DNA of 64,000 nucleotides, from contig NZ_JACIEI010000001.1 in assembly GCF_014196805.1 (NCBI RefSeq), positions 186,001-250,000 on the forward strand. The letters are read 5' to 3'. Below the pieces are notes generated by a model. That model saw only the letters and a program-made list of their open reading frames with translations, did no database searches and was not told where the DNA came from. This document shows positions 28,980 to 36,657 of the stretch, piece by piece. The DNA comes from Sulfitobacter undariae (GTDB taxonomy: Bacteria; Pseudomonadota; Alphaproteobacteria; Rhodobacterales; Rhodobacteraceae). Every line of letters starts with the position of its first letter. Position 1 is the stretch's first letter. Made by a program: the position numbers and the translations under genes.

Positions 28980-29003
28980 GATGTCTTGTGATACGTGGTC
29001 GGC

Positions 29004-29225
29004 TTAGAAGCCAAGGCCTGCGTATTTGTTTTTGAACTTGGACACGCGACCGCCAGTGTCCATCAGGCGACCGGAGGCGCCTGTCCATGCTGGGTGCACG
29101 GATGGGTCGATATCAAGCGACAGCTGGTCGCCTTCTTTGCCCCATGTGGATTTCATCTCCAGGATCGTACCGTCGGTCATTTTGACGTTGATCGTGTGGT
29201 ATTCGGGATGTGTATCGGTTTTCAT
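29004..29225 (-). CDS. rpmE: 50S ribosomal protein L31
   Basis: Ribosomal protein of 73 residues. The N-terminus [19 protein letters not shown] and the [12 protein letters not shown] block are typical L31. The zinc-binding cysteines of the C-plus type are absent, so this is the zinc-independent form. It follows rplS by 5 nt. Confidence 0.96.
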   Translation of the reverse strand: MKTDTHPEYHTINVKMTDGTILEMKSTWGKEGDQLSLDIDPSVHPAWTGASGRLMDTGGRVSKFKNKYAGLGF

Positions 29226-29230
29226 CTAAC

Positions 29231-29605
29231 TTACCCCTTGAGCGGCTTGTAGTGTGTGTTCTCGATGATACGTGCGGATTTACCACGACGCTCACGCAAG
29301 TAATACAGTTTGGCGCGACGCACGCGACCACGGCGAACCACGGTGATGCTGTCGATGTTGGTGGAGTGCAGCGGGAATACGCGCTCTACACCTTCGCCGA
29401 ATGAGATTTTGCGAACTGTGAATGCGCCGGCGATGCCTTTGCCGTGCTTGCGGCTGATGCAAACACCTTCGTAGTTCTGTACGCGGGTACGTGTACCTTC
29501 GGTGACTTTAAAGCCAACGCGAATTGTATCACCGGCGCGGAAATCAGGGATTTCCTTGGCGAGTTCGGCGATATGTTCCGCCTCGATTTCTGCGATCAGG
29601 TTCAT
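29231..29605 (-). CDS. rplS: 50S ribosomal protein L19
   Basis: Ribosomal protein of 124 residues located at the 30S-50S interface. Family blocks [30 protein letters not shown] and [11 protein letters not shown] are visible. AGGAG precedes the start. It follows trmD with two accessory genes and a 219-bp gap between; that gap may hold a separate promoter. Confidence 0.97.
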   Translation of the reverse strand: MNLIAEIEAEHIAELAKEIPDFRAGDTIRVGFKVTEGTRTRVQNYEGVCISRKHGKGIAGAFTVRKISFGEGVERVFPLHSTNIDSITVVRRGRVRRAKLYYLRERRGKSARIIENTHYKPLKG

Positions 29606-29824
29606 CTGATGCGACTCCTATGATGCTCGTGGTATGCCACGAAGTTGTTGGTGACCCCAGAGCTTCGGTCTGTCTGTCAGGTCTGCCGTAGCAGCCCACC
29701 GAAGGTAGCATCGTCTTTTTCAAATCTTTGCGTAAACAACGCAAAACCCCCGAGTCGCATTTTTGCGATTCCGAGTTGGTCGCCGTATAGGCCTGAAAGG
29801 CCTGCGGATCAAGGGCGGAAACAC

Positions 29825-30673
29825 CTAGTAGAGCTTCATTCCCATCAGAACGACTTCGGAATACATGTGGTCAATCTCACAGGGCAGCATGCTGGTGCCT
29901 TTATAGAAGCGCGGCACTTCGATTTGCTCAACCGCGTCTGGCTGCGCACCTGTGATCAGGCGGCTGTCGATGCTGAAAACAGCGGCGCTTTCGGGCAACA
30001 GCGTATCCGTCACAGCCTGCGCATGGCGTGCCAGCAAGGGGGGCTGACCAACATAGACAACTTCATGAGTGACGTATTCATCCACCTTTTGCTTTACCGA
30101 CAGCACCAGTGTCAGCGGCCCGTCAGGGGTGTCAATTACCACAGGTTTCAGGCCCAGATCATCGTGGTCTGCCAATACTTGGGCGTCCACTGCGTTCAGC
30201 GGGGCATCGTCTAGGGGCACGAGGGTGTGGGGCAGGGGCGCAGTACCGCTGGGACGCCAGACAAGCCGCTGTGCGTCCAGTATTTTAAAACCGATCCGAT
30301 CCACCAGCGGCAGCGCGGCTTTGGCGCTGGTCAGGTTGGTTGAAGTGACCTCGGGATCAGCCATGGCGGCGTGCATCAATTTTTCGCCCAAGCCCATGCC
30401 ACGGTGGGATTTCAGCACATACCAAGACGTCAGATTGCGATAGCGTTTCGGCCCGCGCGGCGTGTGGCGCAGGCTGTCGTTCATGCCCATCACGCCAACC
30501 AGCGTATCGCCGTCCCATGCGGTCACAGCAAATTCGCCCTGTTCTCCGCCCCAACGGTTGGCCAACAGACGGGTCCAGCCTTCTGCCCCCCATTTTGCAC
30601 GGGGGAAAGCGGCCAGCATAAAGGCTTCGACTTGGTTGCGTTGGTCTGGTGTGGCGAATGTGATTGTGTTCAT
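29825..30673 (-). CDS. GNAT-family N-acetyltransferase
   Basis: Protein of 282 residues. The N-terminal half has a GNAT core, with the acetyl-CoA loop SHRGMGLGEKLMHAA at about 105-120. The C-terminal half has no recognised domain. The start at 30673 overlaps the stop of the deacetylase-like gene as ATGA and has GAGG upstream, so the two are probably co-translated. Substrate unknown. Confidence 0.82.
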   Translation of the reverse strand: MNTITFATPDQRNQVEAFMLAAFPRAKWGAEGWTRLLANRWGGEQGEFAVTAWDGDTLVGVMGMNDSLRHTPRGPKRYRNLTSWYVLKSHRGMGLGEKLMHAAMADPEVTSTNLTSAKAALPLVDRIGFKILDAQRLVWRPSGTAPLPHTLVPLDDAPLNAVDAQVLADHDDLGLKPVVIDTPDGPLTLVLSVKQKVDEYVTHEVVYVGQPPLLARHAQAVTDTLLPESAAVFSIDSRLITGAQPDAVEQIEVPRFYKGTSMLPCEIDHMYSEVVLMGMKLY

Positions 30674-31428
30674 GGCGTTGCCTCTTTTTGCATATCTGGC
30701 ACGCTGGCCCACATGCCACGGGTACGCGAAAACAGCTTGTCTGAAAATGCCCAGATCGGGTCTTGGGTTTGCAAGTGGTGGGTGACATATCCGATCGGAC
30801 GCAGCGGCGCATGGCTGCGGCGCTCGCGGAGGTGTTCTAGCAACATCGCCAGCATCTTGTCTTCGCCGCGAAAAACGCGGTCATATTTCCAACGGATCGG
30901 ATCTAGATGTGTGTCTATGTGGGTCAGGCCCTTGACCGGCGCTTCATCACCGCGCCCTTCATAGGCCGTTAGAAAATCATATCCCCATTCAGGAAGGTGC
31001 CGCCGCGTTGTATCACTGATCCGGTTCCATGGCGGCACAAAGCCGCGCAAAAGATGCGGCATGTTTGCACTGTCCAGAATGTCCCAACCGCGTGCCAAAT
31101 CGTCCCGTTGGAGCAAGGTGTCACGGGTGTCGCCGACTTCTGAGGTGGGCAGGCCCTTTGGCTCGTGGTTGATGTGGGACAACCCATGTTGCAGTACAAA
31201 CACATGATCCGTATCGCGCAGGCGCGGAGCCAGATCAGGCTTTAACCCATTTGGGATGACAGACAGATGCACAGGGATTTCATGAGTTGCAGATAGACCC
31301 AGCAAAATCTCCAGATCGGGGGTGACCTGCTGGGCATCATCATCGCGCCACCACAGACGCGGGGTTAGGTTTGCGGCATCCCACTGCGCCAGTTCGGCAT
31401 CCAGTTCAGCCCATTCAGCCATCTTCAT
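30670..31428 (-). CDS. Polysaccharide deacetylase-like protein
   Basis: Protein of 252 residues with features of the NodB/carbohydrate esterase fold. A WWRDDDA stretch is near residue 27, and an HGLSHIN (H-x3-H-like) metal motif is near 79. It has no signal peptide, so it would act in the cytoplasm. The start lies within the 3' end of trmD (14-nt overlap). The target is unknown; it could act on sugar-linked small molecules. Confidence 0.72.
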   Translation of the reverse strand: MKMAEWAELDAELAQWDAANLTPRLWWRDDDAQQVTPDLEILLGLSATHEIPVHLSVIPNGLKPDLAPRLRDTDHVFVLQHGLSHINHEPKGLPTSEVGDTRDTLLQRDDLARGWDILDSANMPHLLRGFVPPWNRISDTTRRHLPEWGYDFLTAYEGRGDEAPVKGLTHIDTHLDPIRWKYDRVFRGEDKMLAMLLEHLRERRSHAPLRPIGYVTHHLQTQDPIWAFSDKLFSRTRGMWASVPDMQKEATP

Positions 31429-32212
31429 GTGCCTTATGCGCTGCCCACAGGTCGGGTCGGCGTTCCTGAGTGAGCTTATGGGACATCTCGCGCCGCCATT
31501 TTTCAATCTCGGCGTGGTTGCCAGACATCAGCACAGGCGGGATCACGTGGCCCTGCCAGTCGGCGGGTTTTGTGTATTGCGGATGCTCCAGCAGGCCAGC
31601 AGAGTGGCTTTCCTCAACGGTGCTATCGGCGTTGCCCAACACGCCCGGTAGTAAGCGTACAGTGGCGTCGATCATTGCTTGCGCGGCCAATTCACCGCCC
31701 GTCATCACAAAATCACCCAATGAAACTTCGGTAATGCCGTAATGCTCAATCACGCGTTCATCCACGCCCTCAAACCTGCCGCACAGCATGGTGACGCCAG
31801 CGCATTCTGATAGATCACGCGCCATCGCCTGATCAAATCGACGACCGCGGGGCGACATATAGAGGATCGGCCAACGGCCTTGGGCGCGGGCCTGTACCGC
31901 CTCAATCGCGGGGCCAACAACATCGGCGCGTAGCACCATGCCTGCGCCACCGCCCGCAGGTGTGTCATCGACGTTGCGGTGTTTTGTCAGGCCATGGGCG
32001 CGCAGATCATGGGCGTGCAACTGCCAGCGGCCTTCTTGCAAGGCGCGTCCTGTCAGGCTTGCGCCCAACACACCGGGGAAAAGTTCAGGAAACAATGTGA
32101 TGATATGGGCCTGCCAAACGCCTGCATAGTCGGGGGTGTTTTGCATCAATTCGCGTGGTTTCAACGTTGGTGTGATGCGTTGTTTCCCATGAGAGCGGTT
32201 GGGCGGGGTCAT
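31415..32212 (-). CDS. trmD: tRNA (guanine-N1)-methyltransferase
   Basis: Makes m1G37 next to the anticodon and prevents frameshifting. It has 265 residues. The knotted SPOUT core shows ILYMSPRGRRFDQAMAR, LCGRFEGVDERVIEH and the GGELAAQAMIDA block. It has an extra N-terminal stretch of about 35 residues before the usual IITLFPELFPG start. The ATG at 32212 overlaps the upstream gene by 4 nt (ATGA). Confidence 0.97.
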   Translation of the reverse strand: MTPPNRSHGKQRITPTLKPRELMQNTPDYAGVWQAHIITLFPELFPGVLGASLTGRALQEGRWQLHAHDLRAHGLTKHRNVDDTPAGGGAGMVLRADVVGPAIEAVQARAQGRWPILYMSPRGRRFDQAMARDLSECAGVTMLCGRFEGVDERVIEHYGITEVSLGDFVMTGGELAAQAMIDATVRLLPGVLGNADSTVEESHSAGLLEHPQYTKPADWQGHVIPPVLMSGNHAEIEKWRREMSHKLTQERRPDLWAAHKAHEDG

Positions 32213-32997
32213 ATCTGTGGTCCTTTATTCAACACATCCGCCTTGGCGGCTTTGCGTGCTTCTTTGTCCCTATGCGTCCTGTTGATCTCCAGCAAGGCCG
32301 CAAGCGTATCTTCACTCAGTCGTTTGTTTTGGGGCGGTTGTGGCGTGAGCGCGGCACGGAGTGCATCGGGGATGTCACAATGATCCAGCACGGGATCAGC
32401 AGGGCCAAGGGGCAGGTCGCTGCATTCTTCTAATGCGTAGCTATGCACGGGTGCAGGTACTTTTTGTCGGATATCGTCGAGGATTGTTTGCAAATTTGGG
32501 GCATCGGGATAGCGCGCGCAAAATGCGGCAAAATCCAATGTCATCGTCGAGGATTTCACATGTTCCGCCCATGCCGATTTCAGCCATGAGGCGGGTGCGC
32601 GAGTGGCATAGCAAAACAGAACCTGCGCATCGGGGAATGCCTGCTGTGCACGGGTCCAAAAGAGATTGGCCAGCACAGGTGCGGCACTGTAATCAGCCAA
32701 AGCGCCCCGTCCCGGCATATGGCCCGAGAGCTCCTCGGCGCTGAGTAACAATGTACGGCGCGGCATGTCGGGCAGCTCTGCCAGCAGCGCGTCAAAGCGG
32801 CGGCTGACTTTGTCTAGGGCGTCGTTGGTGCAATAGGTGGAATACCCCCTCGCGGCGCTCATCAACTCTTGCATCTGGCCTTTGAGACGGATCGCGAGGG
32901 CAGGCATGAGCGCCTTTCGATTGGCACGCAACACTGCCTGCACGGTGGATGTGCCTGTTTTGTGAAAGCCAGCGTGAAAGACGATTTTACGCGGCAT
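32209..32997 (-). CDS. Sulfotransferase-like P-loop protein
   Basis: Protein of 262 residues whose N-terminus VFHAGFHKTGTST matches the PAPS 5'-phosphosulfate loop of sulfotransferases. The later block LFCYATRAPASWLKSAW resembles the 3'-phosphate-binding region. The start at 32997 has GGAGG 6 nt upstream; a GTG at 33000 is also in frame. It is embedded between rimM and trmD. The acceptor is unknown. Confidence 0.7.
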   Translation of the reverse strand: MPRKIVFHAGFHKTGTSTVQAVLRANRKALMPALAIRLKGQMQELMSAARGYSTYCTNDALDKVSRRFDALLAELPDMPRRTLLLSAEELSGHMPGRGALADYSAAPVLANLFWTRAQQAFPDAQVLFCYATRAPASWLKSAWAEHVKSSTMTLDFAAFCARYPDAPNLQTILDDIRQKVPAPVHSYALEECSDLPLGPADPVLDHCDIPDALRAALTPQPPQNKRLSEDTLAALLEINRTHRDKEARKAAKADVLNKGPQI

Positions 32998-33030
32998 CAC
33001 TGCCCTCCGTTGATCAGGACACGCCTGTTT

Positions 33031-33558
33031 CTATGCGGTTTTAGGGGCAGCAGGCAGAATACCTTCGGCAGGGTCCGCGATGATGCGGCCCGAGGCCAAA
33101 TCGACCGTTGGCACAGATGCTTTTGTGAAGGGCAAGAAAGTGGTGGTGGATGATCCCGCCAATTGCAACTCCAGCAGATCGTCAGCGCCGTGATTTTGCA
33201 CGCTTTTCACGCGGCCCAACAGGACGCCGCCTGTATCGAACACGTTCAGATCAATCAGATCAGCGTGATAGAATTCATCATCGGGCAGTGAAGGCAGTTG
33301 CTCGCGGCGGGCATAGAGTTTGATGCCGCGCAGGGCGTCTGCGTCTTCTTTGTTGGTGATATCAGGCAGGCGTGCCGAAAACCCGTTGGTGATCGGGCGC
33401 AAAATGGCCAGCATGAAATCGCGGCTGCCGTCTTCGTTGGTTAGCGGGCTGTATGTTTCAATGTCTTCTGGCACGGCGCAGAAGCTTTTGATCCGCAGTT
33501 CGCCCTGTACGCCGTAGGAGCCGGAAATAGTGCCTACACAGATGTGGGTTTCGCTCAT
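33031..33558 (-). CDS. rimM: 16S rRNA processing protein RimM
   Basis: 30S maturation factor of 175 residues that binds S19. The N-terminal RimM barrel begins [21 protein letters not shown]. The PRC-barrel follows with [13 protein letters not shown] and ends [16 protein letters not shown]. The start at 33558 overlaps the stop of a 49-residue ORF as ATGA and has CGGAG 8 nt upstream. Confidence 0.95.
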   Translation of the reverse strand: MSETHICVGTISGSYGVQGELRIKSFCAVPEDIETYSPLTNEDGSRDFMLAILRPITNGFSARLPDITNKEDADALRGIKLYARREQLPSLPDDEFYHADLIDLNVFDTGGVLLGRVKSVQNHGADDLLELQLAGSSTTTFLPFTKASVPTVDLASGRIIADPAEGILPAAPKTA

Positions 33559-33704
33559 TGTAGTAACTCCGAATTGACACATATTGTGCCTGTCCATTGG
33601 CCTTCTCCTGCGCTGCATTCTGCGCGCATGAGCATGTTGTTAAAGTAGAAACCTATTGCCGCGCCGATGGATAGGGTGATTACAAGTTTAACTAGTCGAA
33701 ACAT
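33555..33704 (-). CDS. Uncharacterised 49-residue single-span membrane protein
   Basis: Small ORF between bluB and rimM. It starts [19 protein letters not shown], with one hydrophobic span at about 4-22. A short exposed part carries two cysteines and a Trp in the pattern C-x6-W-x4-C. Its ATG shares its first base with the bluB stop (TAATG) and its TGA overlaps the rimM start (ATGA), so it is locked into the operon on both sides. Those overlaps are the main evidence that it is translated. Function unknown; a two-cysteine periplasmic tail is an inference. Confidence 0.7.
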   Translation of the reverse strand: MFRLVKLVITLSIGAAIGFYFNNMLMRAECSAGEGQWTGTICVNSELLQ

Positions 33705-34333
33705 TAACGGTCCTCAATCTGCAAGGAAGCAGCACGCGCTTCCCAGCCTTTGGTTTCAAGCTCTGGCGTTAGGGATACATCGCGGGGCCATCCAAGGCAA
33801 AGATAACCCACCAGCGCCCAGTTTTGTGGGACGTCCAGATCGCGACACAGTTGATCAGAGTCTAGAACAGACACCCACCCCATGCCAAGGCCGCGTGTAC
33901 GGGCATGAAGCCACATCAACGTAATCGCCCCCACCACCGAGTAACGGCGCATTTCAGGCATGGTGCCCGCCCCAAGGCCTGCGCCCTTGGAGGTCTCATC
34001 ATCGCAAAAGATCGCAAAATGTTCAGGGGCTTCACGCATGCCTGACAGCTTCAGCGAGGCATATAGCGCCGCCTTATCGCCGTTATAGCCCTCAAGGGCT
34101 TTCTCATTTGCGGTCTGGTAATTGGAGAGCGCCGCAGCGCGGGCGGTATCCGAACGTACGCGGATCACGCGCCAAGGTTCTGACAGCCCCACAGAAGGGG
34201 CCAGCGAGAGCGTGGACAAGCATTCTTGAACAAGCGCTTCTTCCACAGGGTCGGGAGAGAAGTGGCGCACATCGCGGCGCCACTTCATTAGATTGGTCAA
34301 CTCGGCACGGAATTCATCCGAAAATGCATGCAT
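33704..34333 (-). CDS. bluB: 5,6-dimethylbenzimidazole synthase BluB
   Basis: Flavin-destroying enzyme that turns FMNH2 and O2 into dimethylbenzimidazole, the lower ligand of vitamin B12. It has 209 residues of nitroreductase fold. BluB-type blocks are RRDVRHFSPDPV, APSVGLSEPWRVIRV, APEHFAIFCDD and GMGWVSVLDSDQL. AAAGGA precedes the start. The cobC and cobD genes are 20 kb away, and here the gene rides in a translation operon. Distinction from other nitroreductases rests on these blocks. Confidence 0.88.
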   Translation of the reverse strand: MHAFSDEFRAELTNLMKWRRDVRHFSPDPVEEALVQECLSTLSLAPSVGLSEPWRVIRVRSDTARAAALSNYQTANEKALEGYNGDKAALYASLKLSGMREAPEHFAIFCDDETSKGAGLGAGTMPEMRRYSVVGAITLMWLHARTRGLGMGWVSVLDSDQLCRDLDVPQNWALVGYLCLGWPRDVSLTPELETKGWEARAASLQIEDR

Positions 34334-34349
34334 GCCAAGCTATCCTTTC

Positions 34350-34739
34350 TTATTCTTCAGCTGCCGCTTCTTCTGCTGGCGCTGCTGCTGCTTCGGCCGC
34401 TGCTGTTGCCTTGGCTGCTTTTTCTTCTACGCGGTCTTGCGCTTTTTTGCCTGGTGTACCCTTTTTAGGGTTGTTGCGCTCTGTCTTCGGGCGAACGCCG
34501 GCAGCTTCCAGCATGCGCTGGATACGGTCTGTTGGCTGTGCGCCTTGACCCAACCAGTACTCGACGCGCTCCATGTTCATTTTAACACGGTCTTCGCTGT
34601 CTTTTGGCAGCAATGGTGCGTATGTGCCCAGCTTTTCGATGTAGCGGCCATCACGTGGCATACGGCTGTCGGCTGCAACGATACGGTAGAAGGGGCGTTT
34701 TTTGGAGCCACCGCGGGCGAGGCGAATTTTCATGGACAT
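34350..34739 (-). CDS. rpsP: 30S ribosomal protein S16
   Basis: S16 core [19 protein letters not shown] with the usual 80-residue body, extended by a Lys/Glu/Ala tail of about 45 residues, typical of alphaproteobacterial S16. Length 129. The start at 34739 (MSMKIR) has AAAGGA 9 nt upstream; the ATG at 34733 is an alternative. Confidence 0.95.
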   Translation of the reverse strand: MSMKIRLARGGSKKRPFYRIVAADSRMPRDGRYIEKLGTYAPLLPKDSEDRVKMNMERVEYWLGQGAQPTDRIQRMLEAAGVRPKTERNNPKKGTPGKKAQDRVEEKAAKATAAAEAAAAPAEEAAAEE

Positions 34740-34752
34740 AGTATAGTTTCCT

Positions 34753-35055
34753 TTAGGTGTTATCTGCGTGGTGTTTGTGGTGCTGAATGACTTCAGCAAT
34801 GATGAAGTTGAGAAACTTCTTGGCAAATTCGGGGTCTAGATCGGCCCGTTTTGCCAAATCTTCTAGCCGTGCGATTTGATCCGCTTCGCGGGTTGGATCG
34901 GACGGGGGAAGGTCGTGTTCGGCTTTGAGTTTCCCCACAGCCTGTGTGTGTTTGAACCGCTCGCCCAGCGTATAGACAAGGATCGCATCAAGGCGGTCAA
35001 TGCTGGCACGGTGGCCTTGCAGGACCTCGGCGGCAAGTTTGACTGTATCACTCAT
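34753..35055 (-). CDS. Chorismate mutase, AroQ class
   Basis: All-helical protein of 100 residues that converts chorismate to prephenate. The AroQ pattern is seen in [20 protein letters not shown], with the active-site Arg near the N-terminus and the Lys in VGKLK. It is monofunctional, and its product would feed the separate prephenate dehydratase at 8.7-9.6 kb. It overlaps the upstream acetyltransferase by 4 nt and precedes rpsP by 13 nt. Confidence 0.9.
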   Translation of the reverse strand: MSDTVKLAAEVLQGHRASIDRLDAILVYTLGERFKHTQAVGKLKAEHDLPPSDPTREADQIARLEDLAKRADLDPEFAKKFLNFIIAEVIQHHKHHADNT

Positions 35056-35615
35056 TTCAAAGCCCCTTTGGTGTGGCGGTAAATGTTGACAAAAGGGGCT
35101 TCGTCTTCAAATTCCCCACCGGGAGCGTTGGCCGTTTTGGTGGCATCAGCGTCAAGACTGGCGCCCAAGGCGATTGCCACAGCAGCGGAAGCTGCGTTGC
35201 CCTCATCAATGTGCGACTGTGCCGTATCCACGCCGATGACGTCCCATGCCCACGGGATGACCGCACGCATGGCTTCGGTGACATATCCTTTGCCTTCATA
35301 ACGGGCGTCATAGAGCGACCAGCCGAATTCGGGTTCTTCGTGTTTGGCAGGGTGGAAAATGCCAAAGCCGCCGATCGCTATTTCAGGCTCGGTTTTCAGC
35401 GCGGCCATAAACAGGCCGTAACCGCGAAAAACCCACATGCCCGCGATGGCGGAAAAGCTGACTTGCGCTGCGGCGCGGTCCAACGGACCATTGGTGAACT
35501 TGGAACGCTCGGATGTTTTGAACGCGATAAAGCTCTCTGCATCTTGCAGCGTGGGGGCGCGCAGGATCAGACGTTCGGTCTCCAACGTGGGGATATGTAC
35601 GGTCAGCGTGTTCAT
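35052..35615 (-). CDS. GNAT acetyltransferase, RimJ/RimL-like (tandem copy 1)
   Basis: Protein of 187 residues. The N-terminus HIPTLETERLILRAPTL and the loop ARYEGKGYVTEAMRAV (acetyl-CoA site) mark the RimJ/RimL class, some members of which acetylate ribosomal-protein N-termini. It is the third transcribed of three paralogues between ffh and the chorismate mutase gene, joined by ATGA overlaps on both sides. Substrate unknown. Confidence 0.87.
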   Translation of the reverse strand: MNTLTVHIPTLETERLILRAPTLQDAESFIAFKTSERSKFTNGPLDRAAAQVSFSAIAGMWVFRGYGLFMAALKTEPEIAIGGFGIFHPAKHEEPEFGWSLYDARYEGKGYVTEAMRAVIPWAWDVIGVDTAQSHIDEGNAASAAVAIALGASLDADATKTANAPGGEFEDEAPFVNIYRHTKGALK

Positions 35616-36130
35616 GCGGCACCTGCATACAAACGGTAAGTTACGGAGTCAGGATACCAAACCGGAGCAGCTTCATCAGTGAGGATCGCGCCAAGACGTT
35701 CCGCGATGCGGCATGACTTGGTGTTGTCGGGTACGATACGGATGACCATTTCCTTCCACTGGCAATCATTGGTTAGATGCTGCCATACAGTGCTTGCTGC
35801 TTCGGTGGCATAGCCTTGGCCTTCATAAGCACCGTCCCATAAGGTCCATGTGAATTCCGGAGCTACCGATTCATCCATGCACAATGGGCCAACGTGTCCA
35901 ATTGCAATACCGTCTTTGAGCATCACATAACGACCAAAACCGCGCACAATCCAGTGGCCTGCCATTGCTGTGAATTTCTCAAACGCTTTGGCTGTGTCAA
36001 AAGGGCCGCCGACAAAGCTGCTGCGAGGGCTGGCGCAATACGCTTGATAGGCTTGCAAATCGCTGGCCTGCGGGGCGCGCATGATCAGGCGTTCGGAATT
36101 AAGCATTTGTTGAACGGTCAGCGTACTCAT
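35612..36130 (-). CDS. GNAT acetyltransferase, RimJ/RimL-like (tandem copy 2)
   Basis: Protein of 172 residues and the most diverged of the three. The N-terminus has NSERLIMRAPQASDLQ in place of the HIPTLETERLILRA of the flanking copies, but keeps the loop AYEGQGYATEAASTVW. It overlaps both neighbours by 4 nt. Substrate unknown. Confidence 0.87.
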   Translation of the reverse strand: MSTLTVQQMLNSERLIMRAPQASDLQAYQAYCASPRSSFVGGPFDTAKAFEKFTAMAGHWIVRGFGRYVMLKDGIAIGHVGPLCMDESVAPEFTWTLWDGAYEGQGYATEAASTVWQHLTNDCQWKEMVIRIVPDNTKSCRIAERLGAILTDEAAPVWYPDSVTYRLYAGAA

Positions 36131-36657
36131 GACAGGCCCTCAGGCGAGGGGTGGCGCATGATTATTGTTTCGCCAAAGCGTTCATGGGGAAATGTGCCGT
36201 CAGCTTTGGCGCCCATGCGGGTTGCCACTGCGATGGACGCTGCGTTGTCTTTGGCGATCAAGCTGATGACAGTTGTCCAACCCAATACATCATAGGCATA
36301 GGCGCGCGCAGCGGTTGCTGCTTCGGTGGCGTAGCCTTTGCCTGTCGCGCCTTCATAAAGGTCATAGCCCAACTCGCGCTCGGGGAAGCCGGCGGGATAC
36401 CACAGGCCAACCATACCGACAGTCTTGCCAGTTGCCTTTTCCTCAAGAATCCAGCGGCCAAAGCCCTGAAGCACCCAATGCCCCGCTTCTTGGGACATGT
36501 TGCGCCACGCCAATTCTGCGCTCATCGGGCCGCCAACAAATTTGGAACGGTCGCTGGCGTAAAAGCCAGCAATCGCATCAAAGTCGGCCAGCGTGTGCGC
36601 GCGCAGGATCAGGCGCTCTGTCTCTAGCGTGGGGATATGGATGGTTGTTGTGGTCAT
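36127..36657 (-). CDS. GNAT acetyltransferase, RimJ/RimL-like (tandem copy 3)
   Basis: Protein of 176 residues. HIPTLETERLILRAHTLADF is almost identical to copy 1 at the N-terminus, and the acetyl-CoA loop is GATGKGYATEAATAARAY. Its start overlaps the ffh stop by 4 nt, so it is probably expressed with Ffh. Substrate unknown. Confidence 0.87.
   Translation of the reverse strand: MTTTTIHIPTLETERLILRAHTLADFDAIAGFYASDRSKFVGGPMSAELAWRNMSQEAGHWVLQGFGRWILEEKATGKTVGMVGLWYPAGFPERELGYDLYEGATGKGYATEAATAARAYAYDVLGWTTVISLIAKDNAASIAVATRMGAKADGTFPHERFGETIIMRHPSPEGLS

Noticed and set aside
29752-29771. Hairpin upstream of rplS as a terminator or L19 leader
   Set aside because: The stem is 8 bp with a mismatch and the T run is short and displaced; evidence is too weak for a feature.
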